Assembly: GCA_030589835.1 (NCBI GenBank)
Contig: JAUUZS010000240.1
Coordinates: 1 to 6,733 of the forward strand
Length of the DNA stretch: 6,733 nt
Reading direction: 5' to 3'
From: Cyclobacteriaceae bacterium
Lineage (GTDB): Bacteria > Bacteroidota > Bacteroidia > Cytophagales > Cyclobacteriaceae
Part shown: piece by piece, positions 1-6,733 of the stretch
Numbering within the stretch: the first letter of the stretch is position 1
How the letters are laid out: each line of letters starts with the position of its first letter
Made by a program: the position numbers and the translations under genes
The notes under the pieces: model-generated
The model's database searches: none
What the model was told of the DNA's origin: nothing
What the model saw: only the letters and a program-made list of their open reading frames with translations

Positions 1-244
1 GGATTTAGGGGTGTTATACTTTTCGGCTTGGCCTCAAATATAAGTTTCGTGATCATCGTGATTAAAATGCTTTCTGGTACTTTAACCACAATGGACACAA
101 AGATTTATACACAAAGTTCACAAAAGAAAATTAGTTACTACATTCCATTAACCTCTATACTGATAGATAAAATGATCGTATTCCTTAATTACTTTCATTA
201 ACATAACAGTAGAAACGAAATTGATATACAACTACTACAACCCT
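1..244. other. Left-edge intergenic region, no convincing gene
   Basis: I see no supported gene here. It lies downstream of the stop codon of the minus-strand oxidoreductase. Plus-strand frame 1 happens to be open from the left edge to a TAA at 199-201 (66 codons), and its first third would encode a hydrophobic stretch. The frame runs through the CACAAAG microrepeat, has no recognisable family motif and has no visible start, so I treat it as probably chance. It could still be the 3' tail of a gene that begins outside the window. There is no GC-rich hairpin followed by a T-run that could be called as a terminator for the oxidoreductase gene. Confidence 0.6.
85..126. repeat. Imperfect CACAAAG-type microrepeat
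   Basis: Four near-copies of an 8-base unit are visible: CACAATGG (87-94), ACACAAAG (95-102), ACACAAAG (109-116) and CACAAAAG (119-126). On the minus strand it reads as a run of CTTTGTG-like units ending in TTGTGGTTAA. I recall very similar CTTTGTG / TTTGTGGTTAA strings scattered in intergenic DNA of many Bacteroidota, so this is probably a member of a dispersed short repeat family and not a local accident. Its function is unknown. It has neither the spacing of a CRISPR array nor the ends of an insertion sequence. Confidence 0.5.
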
Positions 245-1597
245 TTATATTTTAGGGAGCGCCCAAGGGTCGCTATATTCAGGAGCCAGGAGTTCATTGG
301 CTTTATCTGAATTTGTAAATTGATTTGTGTTATCATCCCAAATTAATTTTTCGCCTGTTCGATGTGCAATATTTCCCATATGCGATACCATGGCAACTTC
401 TTTGCCCACTTCTACAGAACAGTTTACCTCACCACCATTTCTGATGACATCCAGAAAATTAACAACATGTTCATCCAGGCTGCCTTCGCCTTTTGTCCAT
501 GGTTTTGCTTCTGTTTTATTTACCCTCTCACCGTCTTTCATTTCCTTTTCAGGAATTACCTGCCATCCACCACGGCTAACAAGTATTGCTCCCTTGTTTC
601 CCTGAAAAATCACGCCATGCCCCATACCATTTGGGCCATTCCCTAAACACACAGAATGTTCCCAGGTCAATGCAAAATCATCAAATTCATACAATACATT
701 CAAGGTGTCAGGAACCTGCCGCGCATCTTCATGTGCAAAGTGGCCTCCCAAAGCCGTAATGGTATTTGGTCGTTGTGCATCCATCCCAAACAGGGCGAAG
801 TCGAGCATGTGTACACCCCAGTCTGCCATGAGGCCACCTGCATAATCCCAATAGTATCGGAAGTTGTAATGAAACCTGTTTTGATTAAACGGACGTTTTG
901 GGGCCGGTCCTAGCCACATATCGTAATCTACACCAGCAGGTACTTCAGAATCAGGCACAACCGGAAGCGGCTGTTTTGAAGTATAAGCCCATGCTTTCAC
1001 GCGGCTCACCTTGCCTATTTCTCCTGACTTTACATAATTTACAGCATCGTGCCAGTGTTTTCCACTGCGTTGCCATTGACCTACGGTAACTACATTTTTA
1101 TATCTTTTAGCAGCTTTTTCCATGATGAGTGTTTCCTCAATGGAATTGGCCATAGGCTTCTCGACGTACACGTGCTTTCCTGCCTGGCTGGCATGCACCA
1201 TCATCAGACAATGCCAGTGATCCGGAGTGCCAATGATCACCGCGTCAATATCTTTGTCTTCCAGAAGCTTCCTGTAATCTTTGTATTGAACAGGCTTTTT
1301 GATGGTAATCTTTTCGCCATTAGCAATCCTGTCTTCATTGATCTTTTCAATTTCAGCGCTTCGTCTATTTAATATCTCATCATCTATGTCGCATATTGCA
1401 GCACACTCGACGTCAGGATTTTTTAAAAATGACCTTAAGTTGCTGAATCCCATGTTTCGTAAACCTATAGCTCCGATTACAATTTTACGATTTTCCGTAT
1501 TGCAGCTTGATGTCAGAGGCATCATAGATACCAGACCGGCACCAACGGCCAGCTTAGTTGAGGTTTTGCAAAACTCCCTTCTTGAACTCTTTTCCAT
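245..1597 (-). CDS. Gfo/Idh/MocA family oxidoreductase with Tat-type signal
   Basis: This 450-residue protein is a predicted NAD(P)-dependent sugar or polyol dehydrogenase of the glucose-fructose oxidoreductase / inositol dehydrogenase family. The N-terminus carries a twin-arginine motif (SRREFCK, residues 5-11), a hydrophobic stretch (16-28) and a possible lipobox-like LTSSC (28-32), so it is probably exported folded with its cofactor and may be lipid-anchored. The Rossmann domain starts near residue 38; its glycine loop reads GLRNMG (45-50), with Arg47 where the second Gly of GxGxxG is usual. TPDHWH (124-129) and the EKP motif (146-148, catalytic-type Lys147) follow. The C-terminal domain has the GGLMADWGVHMLD signature (254-266) with His263 and Asp266, and resembles the Bacteroidota-type C-terminal domain of this family. 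Length is normal. The ATG at 1597-1595 places the Tat motif right at the N-terminus and follows an A/T-rich leader (TAAATAA) without a Shine-Dalgarno. The substrate cannot be read from the sequence. It lies 224 bases downstream of the AsmA-like gene, so it is probably transcribed separately. Confidence 0.95.
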   Translation of the reverse strand: MEKSSRREFCKTSTKLAVGAGLVSMMPLTSSCNTENRKIVIGAIGLRNMGFSNLRSFLKNPDVECAAICDIDDEILNRRSAEIEKINEDRIANGEKITIKKPVQYKDYRKLLEDKDIDAVIIGTPDHWHCLMMVHASQAGKHVYVEKPMANSIEETLIMEKAAKRYKNVVTVGQWQRSGKHWHDAVNYVKSGEIGKVSRVKAWAYTSKQPLPVVPDSEVPAGVDYDMWLGPAPKRPFNQNRFHYNFRYYWDYAGGLMADWGVHMLDFALFGMDAQRPNTITALGGHFAHEDARQVPDTLNVLYEFDDFALTWEHSVCLGNGPNGMGHGVIFQGNKGAILVSRGGWQVIPEKEMKDGERVNKTEAKPWTKGEGSLDEHVVNFLDVIRNGGEVNCSVEVGKEVAMVSHMGNIAHRTGEKLIWDDNTNQFTNSDKANELLAPEYSDPWALPKI

Positions 1598-1821
1598 TTA
1601 TTTACAGTTTATGTTATATGCTTTTAAAAAATTAAATACTGAATATTTATCATAAAATCCATAGAAGATGTAGGCGCTTCTTCTAATAAAAAAATAATCA
1701 CGTATTTGACACCGCTAATTTAAAAAGGCTATCTAAATAATTTATTATAAGTTGTGAATAGTTTGAGTTTTTATGCGATTTGTCACCTTTTTTAGCTAAA
1801 AATACTTTATCATTAAGAAAA
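1598..1821. other. Intergenic gap between AsmA-like gene and oxidoreductase gene
   Basis: This AT-rich spacer should hold the 3' end of the AsmA-like transcript and the promoter of the oxidoreductase. I could not find an exact Bacteroidota-type promoter (TTTG ... TAnnTTTG) on the minus strand. A perfect 14-base palindrome, TTTTTAGCTAAAAA, sits at 1789-1802, just after the AsmA-like stop. It has no loop and no GC-rich stem, so it is a poor intrinsic terminator, though it could be a protein-binding or weak termination site. No small gene is supported. Confidence 0.6.
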
Positions 1822-4800
1822 CTAAGCCTTTTTCTTTTTACCAAGAGACACCTTAAAATCATCAGGATCACCGATAAGCTTAATGTTGAGATACCAGATT
1901 TTCCTGTTTTCATCTTTATATTGAATGGCATCGGTTTGTGTGTTGTCCGGGACTTCTCCTTTTTTTCCAAACAACTTCTTTCGGGCAGCTTTTGTGACCA
2001 TCTTCATGGGAATACGGAAATAGTATTCCATATGATTATTCATATCCTGAGTACCGGAAATATCCATGAAACCCAATGTAGAGTTGATGGTCATCCTGGG
2101 AATTGTGATTGTTCCTTTAGATAAGTAAAAATTATTTGACAGGGTGTCAAAGCCAATATTTGATAAGTTTTTGTTATCGAAATAGTCAGATAAGGCATTC
2201 ATCGGTTTGTAATTTTTAAGTTCGCCATCGATGATTTCCAACTCCAATTGAATATCAGATTTATCTATTTGCGGCACCATATCTGCATGCATGTGAATCT
2301 TGCCTTTTATACTGCCTGAGAGCCTGCCTTTAAGATTTTCTGAAACAATCTGATCCTGACCGAAATTTTCAAACCTGTAAAGTATTTGATCCATGTTTAC
2401 ATGGCTGATTTTCACGTCCGGGTAGAAATAAATACTGTCAGGATTAGAACCATCAAAATAACCAGAAATATCGAATTCACCTCCCGCCATTTGCAATTTC
2501 AGGGAATCTATATAAATGAATTGATTTTTCTGAATCTTAAAACCCGCGCTTAAGTTGTTGACTATATGTCTGTGGTAATTAAGCTCATCCACTTCAATTT
2601 CAAAGGCCATATCTGTAAAAGGAACTTCATAAATATTAAAAGCATTTTCATGATCTATGTTGAAGATGCTGTCTTCCGGATGACTGAAATTATAATTAGA
2701 TAATTGATCAAAATCAACTCGTTCAGCAAATAACTGAAATTGGTTATTTGATTTTCTGATGGAGTCGTTTTTGCCAAGGTAAAGATTCATATTTGCCATG
2801 AATGAAGTGTTGCCAATCATGCCGGATAAGGCGTCTAATCGTATGGATTCATTTATAAATTGAAATTTCCCGTGAATGTCATTTATTTCCATGGAATGCA
2901 CCTGGAGGCTGGCGTTTAATTGATCGAAGAATATTTTTGCTGATGTCAGGCTGTCTTTAAAATAAAATTGAGCGTTGCCATACATCTCCAAATTGCTGAT
3001 TTCTTCTTTGCGATAATCCTCAGGCACATAATTTTCTCCACCGTATGTAAAAAGATCATTCAGCCGGAGCAAGCTGGAGTTTAAGCTAAAATCAAGATCG
3101 ATGCTGCCTGCTAAAGAATCTTGCAGCAGGGTTGGATAATCATATAACCTGCCGGCATATTGAAAATCACTTTTATCCACTTTTCCGTTGAATTCAAGTA
3201 TGTCGATATCCTCGTTGTCAATGACTACATGTGCATTAAATTTCCTGAACGTATGCGGGTAATTCTCCAGTTTTCCGTAAAAATTCTTTATAAAAAAATC
3301 ACCAACAGGCAAGTGCTCCGATTCTACTAAATCTTTAGCAGTGGTTTTAAATGCTAATTCAAGGCGCAAATTTTCTATTTTCTCATCTATTGGGTCTCTT
3401 TTAAGCGTGTCATATGAAGTGAGTTCTTCAATATCCAGTAAGGAAGCGAAAATGAAAAGGTCAGCATTTATTTCATTGGAGGTCTGATGTATGATGGCCG
3501 GGAGGTTATCAATTTCTCCTCTTATAGAGATGTCTGAATTGCCCACATTCAAGTATAAATATTCAATATTGGCGTGGTTGCCGTCCATCGTGGCCTTGAT
3601 GTCGATGCTGTCGAATGGAAGAGGATATCCTGGGATTTTAAATGTGAGGTTGCTTACGTCGAGTTCAGAGTAGTAAGACTGGCTAAATTCTTCCAGGCTT
3701 TTTTCCGGGTTATGAAGATCAATAATGTCTCTAAAATTCATTTTTAAAGAAACATCGCCATCCAGATTTTGGAGTGAAGTTACATTCAGGAATTTAGCCA
3801 GAAAATCCAGGTCAAAATTTGATGTGAGACTCATATTTATTTCAGGAGATTCGAAATTTTTTATTGACAATTCGGCCTGGAACGTACCTGCTTCCGGCTT
3901 TGCAGTTACTTTTTCCAAAACAAATTCCATGGTCGATAGATCTCTTGATTCACCATTAGTGAAATGTCCCCTAAACTCAATATCTTCCACTTTCTTATTG
4001 GATTGAGGATTGGAGAAATAAGCGCTATCGCATCCAAACACAGCATCAATTGCAGGTTGGTGTCCACTCATCGATTTTCCTTTGATGGATACGTCAAAGA
4101 ACAAATTGCCGGCATTTTCATATTGTTCCAATGTGGGGATTAGTTCTTCGGGAGCAAAAGCAATGATGAGATTGAAATTGGGGTTGTTGCCATGGATTTT
4201 GAGATCCATATCAAATTCATCCAGCATTCCAACAGTACCGTCAATGTCAAAAATACCGTTTTCAAGTTCGATTTCAGTGGGATGAATGGTGAGTAATCCA
4301 CTCTCCGTATCATAGACAAGCTCAGTACTTGCGTCAAAATGTTTGTTTTTAAAAATCGTCGAATCGCCATCATTGATTACATTGAGAATAAATTGACTTT
4401 GCAGTCCGATCATCAATTTTTGTTCGGTATTTATAAATTTTGACGTGGCAGTTTCGATATATGTTTCCGCGTGGATTCTTGTTCCTTCATCATATTTGAT
4501 AATATCCAGGTTGTTGAGTTCTATTTTCTGGAGTTCAATATTGTACGCTTCTTTAATGTCCTTGATCTTTTTTTCTCCAGTGAGTGCATTCACAAGATTG
4601 AAACTTCCGTCTGTATAGCGGACGATATCAAAGTTGCCATTTTCTACTTTCAGCAGGTTGATGTTTATATTTCCATCCAAAAGTGTACGGAAGCTAAATC
4701 CGAGATAGATATGTGATACGTCAGGGATAGGAGCGAACATATCTGCCTTATCTTCAAATATTTGCACATTTTCAATTACTACAGATACGTAGGGGAAATT

Positions 4801-4986
4801 TTCAAATGGAGATATGTCTGAGTCACCAATGATAATTGCGCCTTTAAAATCTTCATTGAAAGCAGTGACAAGATTTTGAACGATTTTATCCTGGTACCAA
4901 AACAGGGTTAAGATGACCGCTGTAAATAAAAGCAGAAAAATAGTAATTACCCCCAGTAAAATACGTTTCCAGATTTTTTTATTCAT
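1822..4986 (-). CDS. AsmA-like family protein, membrane-anchored
   Basis: This 1054-residue protein has a single N-terminal membrane segment (about residues 9-30) preceded by Lys/Arg residues, so the bulk should lie in the periplasm. Residues about 31-160 resemble the N-terminal AsmA domain as seen in Bacteroidota: a DKIVQNL helix, then FENFPYVSV (61-69), then a VSHIYLGFSFRTLLDGN block with a GNFDIVRYTDGSFN stretch. The middle is long and rich in alternating hydrophobic/polar beta-strand patterns. Residues roughly 870-1000 resemble the AsmA-like C-terminal region (GELKNYKPMNALSDYF near 920, then a GTITIPRMTINSTLGFMDISG stretch). It ends in a basic tail, GKKKKA. AsmA, TamB and YhdP relatives form elongated beta-groove proteins implicated in moving phospholipid between inner and outer membranes; that role here is inferred from family membership. 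The ATG at 4986-4984 gives a proper signal-anchor start; the stop is TAG. The coding frame is intact throughout. It is divergent from the sulfatase, with 267 bases between the starts. Confidence 0.9.
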   Translation of the reverse strand: MNKKIWKRILLGVITIFLLLFTAVILTLFWYQDKIVQNLVTAFNEDFKGAIIIGDSDISPFENFPYVSVVIENVQIFEDKADMFAPIPDVSHIYLGFSFRTLLDGNININLLKVENGNFDIVRYTDGSFNLVNALTGEKKIKDIKEAYNIELQKIELNNLDIIKYDEGTRIHAETYIETATSKFINTEQKLMIGLQSQFILNVINDGDSTIFKNKHFDASTELVYDTESGLLTIHPTEIELENGIFDIDGTVGMLDEFDMDLKIHGNNPNFNLIIAFAPEELIPTLEQYENAGNLFFDVSIKGKSMSGHQPAIDAVFGCDSAYFSNPQSNKKVEDIEFRGHFTNGESRDLSTMEFVLEKVTAKPEAGTFQAELSIKNFESPEINMSLTSNFDLDFLAKFLNVTSLQNLDGDVSLKMNFRDIIDLHNPEKSLEEFSQSYYSELDVSNLTFKIPGYPLPFDSIDIKATMDGNHANIEYLYLNVGNSDISIRGEIDNLPAIIHQTSNEINADLFIFASLLDIEELTSYDTLKRDPIDEKIENLRLELAFKTTAKDLVESEHLPVGDFFIKNFYGKLENYPHTFRKFNAHVVIDNEDIDILEFNGKVDKSDFQYAGRLYDYPTLLQDSLAGSIDLDFSLNSSLLRLNDLFTYGGENYVPEDYRKEEISNLEMYGNAQFYFKDSLTSAKIFFDQLNASLQVHSMEINDIHGKFQFINESIRLDALSGMIGNTSFMANMNLYLGKNDSIRKSNNQFQLFAERVDFDQLSNYNFSHPEDSIFNIDHENAFNIYEVPFTDMAFEIEVDELNYHRHIVNNLSAGFKIQKNQFIYIDSLKLQMAGGEFDISGYFDGSNPDSIYFYPDVKISHVNMDQILYRFENFGQDQIVSENLKGRLSGSIKGKIHMHADMVPQIDKSDIQLELEIIDGELKNYKPMNALSDYFDNKNLSNIGFDTLSNNFYLSKGTITIPRMTINSTLGFMDISGTQDMNNHMEYYFRIPMKMVTKAARKKLFGKKGEVPDNTQTDAIQYKDENRKIWYLNIKLIGDPDDFKVSLGKKKKA

Positions 4987-5253
4987 CCACCAATTCTTTT
5001 AGCAGTAATTAATGTGATCTCAAAATTGGCAATAGAATATTTTATAAACAATCCTACTTTAGTGAATATCTTACGAATGGAAAATTTTAATTATTCTGAT
5101 TTTACCTATCTGAAAGGTTCTATGGAAGTTGGAAGTTAGAAGTTGGAATTCAATTTTAACATCAGCGAAAGCAGGTATAATTATTTAAAATACTACCAGC
5201 TATATGGACTGTAATCATTAACTTACCTCACTTTAATAAATTAAAATCGCACA
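4987..5253. promoter_or_regulatory. Divergent intergenic region, presumed promoters for both flanking genes
   Basis: The AsmA-like gene and the sulfatase diverge from here, so both promoters should lie in this stretch. No exact Bacteroidota sigma-type element (TTTG with TAnnTTTG about 20 bases downstream) was found for either direction; TACTTTAG at 5054-5061 is a near miss on the plus strand. TATAAT occurs at 5176-5181 toward the sulfatase but lacks a matching -35 box, so I do not call it. The leaders of both genes are A/T-rich without a Shine-Dalgarno, as is usual in this phylum. An in-frame TAA at 5242-5244 limits the sulfatase start to the ATG at 5254. A heptad repeat lies in the middle. 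Confidence 0.5.
5124..5148. repeat. GGAAGTT heptad tandem repeat
   Basis: Three consecutive 7-base units, GGAAGTT (5124-5130), GGAAGTT (5131-5137) and AGAAGTT (5138-5144), are followed by a partial fourth unit (GGAA). Strings of this GTTGGAAGTTAGAAGTT type recur, to my recollection, in intergenic DNA of many Bacteroidota, so this is likely a short member of that dispersed heptad family. It sits about 105 bases before the sulfatase start and about 140 bases before the AsmA-like start. Copy-number change by slippage could alter promoter spacing, but nothing in the sequence proves a regulatory role. Confidence 0.75.
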
Positions 5254-6733
5254 ATGAAGTTTCAAATTATATCCGGATTAATATTTTTTATAGCTCTGAT
5301 AGGATGCAGTGGAAAAAAAATAGAGCAACAAAATGCAACTGTGGTTCGTCCAAATATTTTATGGATCGTTGGAGAAAATTTTGATCTTGATCTTGGATGT
5401 TATGGCGCCGCAAATGTTTCCACTCCAAATTTGGATGGACTTGCTGAAAAAGGTGTGCGCTTCACCAATGTCTTTTCTACCTCGCCGGTTTGTGCACCCA
5501 GCAGGTCAGCATTTATGACAGGAATGTACCAGACGTCTACAGATACTCACAATATGCGTTCTCACCGGGAAGATGATTTCAAGTTACCCGAAGGTGTCAG
5601 GCTCATCACACATTGGCTGGGGGATGCCGGATATTTCACTTCAAACATCAAAACTATTGGCGGGCAAGTGGTGGGTACTGGCAAACTCGATCTAAATTTT
5701 GTCAACGAAGGTCCTGTTTATCAATCTGGCAATTGGGAGGAGCTAAAAGATAATCAGCCATTTTTCGCACAGATAAATACACCGGAAGCTGAATATGACA
5801 TTTATGATCGAAAATCCGCAGAAAAGGAGCGCGTCAAGTGGGTTGGGGAAGACGTGCAGGAGAAAATTGCAAGGCCTGATAATGTTACTCCTCCGCCGTA
5901 TTATCCAGATCATGAAATCACCAGGCAGGAATGGGCACGATACCTGAACTCAGTTTCCGGTATGGATAAACATGTAGGAGTAATCCTGGAACAATTGCGC
6001 AAAGATGGATTGGCAGATAATACAATTGTGATTTTTTTCGCTGATAATGGACGCCTGGAAGCCCGGGGAATCCATTGGCTTTGGGATTCGGGGATACATG
6101 TACCTATGATAATTTATTGGCCAAAAAATATCCCTATACCTCCGCAATATTCCCCTGGTAAAGTAAATGATGATGTAATTAGTTTGCTCGATATATCTGC
6201 CACCACGTTGTCAATTGCCGGCATCCCCAAACCTGAAGGCATGCAAAGCAGGATCTTTTTAGGCAAGAACTCAGATGCTCCGAGAACTTTCGCTGTCAGC
6301 GCCCGTGACCGTATTGATGAAACTGTAAACCGGGTTAGGTCTGTTCGTGAGGAGCGGTATCACTATATTCGAAATTTCAGTCCGGGCGAGGGATTTGCAT
6401 CTCTTAACAGGTATAAAGAAAAGTGTTTTTTGGTAAAACCCCTGATGCGGGAACTTTATGCAAAAGGAGCATTGACCGGTCCTGCTGCTGAATTAATGAA
6501 ACCACCGCCTCCGGAGCTTCTTTACGACACTGAAGCTGATCCCTATGAAATAATCAATCTCGCAGAGTCTGAAGAAGCGGAGCATAAAGAGGCGCTTATC
6601 CGCCTTCGCGAATCACTGGATATTTGGATGGAAGAAACCGGAGATCTTGGTGCAATACCAGAACCTCCTGAAGTTTACGAGCCATTTGAAGCGGAGATGG
6701 ACAAATGGTTTGGCACACCCGACTGGTATTCAA
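5254..6733 (+). CDS. Type-I sulfatase lipoprotein, heparan-N-sulfatase-like (partial, 3' end missing)
   Basis: The reading frame is open for 493 codons to the right edge without a stop. The N-terminus is a clear lipoprotein signal: a hydrophobic core and lipobox LIGC with Cys18. Family marks in order are RPNILWIVGEN (32-42) with DLGCYG (46-51); the formylglycine motif CAPSR (80-84) within PVCAPSRSAFMTG, Cys80 being the residue to be oxidised; SNIKT (130-134); ADNG (263-266) with the RGIHWLWDSGIHVP stretch (271-284); RDRIDE (351-356); YIRNF (371-375); MREL (398-401); and the late sulfatase signature LLYDTEADPYEIINLA (422-437). The layout best fits the heparan-N-sulfatase-like branch of the S1 sulfatases, which remove sulfate from glycans or other sulfate esters/sulfamates. 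Only the first two-thirds of the active-site pattern is canonical: several metal/sulfate ligands look substituted. The substrate is unknown. It needs a formylglycine-generating enzyme encoded elsewhere. The ATG at 5254 is fixed by the in-frame stop just upstream and by the signal peptide. Most of the protein is probably present, since about 56 residues follow the late signature. Confidence 0.93.
   Translation, partial: MKFQIISGLIFFIALIGCSGKKIEQQNATVVRPNILWIVGENFDLDLGCYGAANVSTPNLDGLAEKGVRFTNVFSTSPVCAPSRSAFMTGMYQTSTDTHNMRSHREDDFKLPEGVRLITHWLGDAGYFTSNIKTIGGQVVGTGKLDLNFVNEGPVYQSGNWEELKDNQPFFAQINTPEAEYDIYDRKSAEKERVKWVGEDVQEKIARPDNVTPPPYYPDHEITRQEWARYLNSVSGMDKHVGVILEQLRKDGLADNTIVIFFADNGRLEARGIHWLWDSGIHVPMIIYWPKNIPIPPQYSPGKVNDDVISLLDISATTLSIAGIPKPEGMQSRIFLGKNSDAPRTFAVSARDRIDETVNRVRSVREERYHYIRNFSPGEGFASLNRYKEKCFLVKPLMRELYAKGALTGPAAELMKPPPPELLYDTEADPYEIINLAESEEAEHKEALIRLRESLDIWMEETGDLGAIPEPPEVYEPFEAEMDKWFGTPDWYS

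Noticed and set aside
85..126. CRISPR array
   Set aside because: Units are 8 bases, imperfect and irregularly spaced, without spacers of constant length and without cas genes.
1299..1655. Plus-strand 118-codon ORF antisense to the oxidoreductase N-terminus
   Set aside because: It covers the Tat signal and Rossmann region of a well-supported gene and shows no family features of its own.
1789..1802. Palindrome TTTTTAGCTAAAAA as a terminator of the AsmA-like gene
   Set aside because: The stem is almost all A/T, with no loop and no separate U-tract; too weak to call as an intrinsic terminator.
1698..1970. Minus-strand 90-codon ORF overlapping the 3' end of the AsmA-like gene
   Set aside because: Same strand but different frame within the AsmA-like coding region for over half its length; the product is Lys/Ser-rich with no domain, and the AsmA-like frame has its own complete C-terminus, so this is a shadow and not a frameshifted extension.
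5176..5181. TATAAT as a -10 box for the sulfatase
   Set aside because: No -35 element at suitable spacing, and Bacteroidota primary promoters use a different consensus; expected by chance in AT-rich DNA.
5950..6147. Minus-strand 65-codon ORF inside the sulfatase
   Set aside because: Antisense to the conserved ADNG / IHWLWDSG active-site stretch, which fully explains this DNA.

Overview
The window looks like chromosomal DNA from a member of the Bacteroidota, probably a free-living cytophagia- or flavobacteria-like heterotroph. I base this on four things: AT-rich composition (about 40% GC by eye), A/T-rich leaders without a clear Shine-Dalgarno before the genes, a Bacteroidota-style AsmA-like protein and a Tat-type Gfo/Idh/MocA oxidoreductase, and intergenic microrepeats of a kind I recall from these genomes. 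The phylum is an inference from family resemblance; no rRNA or other marker gene is present.

Layout from left to right: (1) 1-244, no convincing gene, containing a CACAAAG-type microrepeat; (2) 245-1597 on the minus strand, a secreted or lipid-anchored Gfo/Idh/MocA-family oxidoreductase; (3) a 224-base gap; (4) 1822-4986 on the minus strand, a 1054-residue AsmA-like protein with one N-terminal membrane anchor; (5) a 267-base divergent intergenic region with a GGAAGTT heptad repeat; (6) 5254 to the right edge on the plus strand, a lipoprotein sulfatase of the type-I (formylglycine) superfamily, heparan-N-sulfatase-like, cut by the window end with no stop codon reached. The sulfatase begins upstream of any ATG-to-stop ORF that closes inside the window, so it has to be read directly from the sequence.

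How the genes may work together: an exported sulfatase and an exported Gfo/Idh/MocA oxidoreductase are both typical of glycan catabolism in marine and soil Bacteroidota, so a role in handling sulfated or modified sugars is plausible. They are separated by a gene of envelope maintenance (the AsmA-like protein), and the sulfatase lies on the opposite strand, so this is not an operon. No SusC/SusD pair, glycoside hydrolase or sulfatase-maturing enzyme is visible here.

I found no undescribed multi-gene system, CRISPR array, transposon, tRNA or rRNA. The most interesting point is the sulfatase active site: the modified-cysteine motif is perfect, but several metal- or sulfate-binding positions differ from the consensus.
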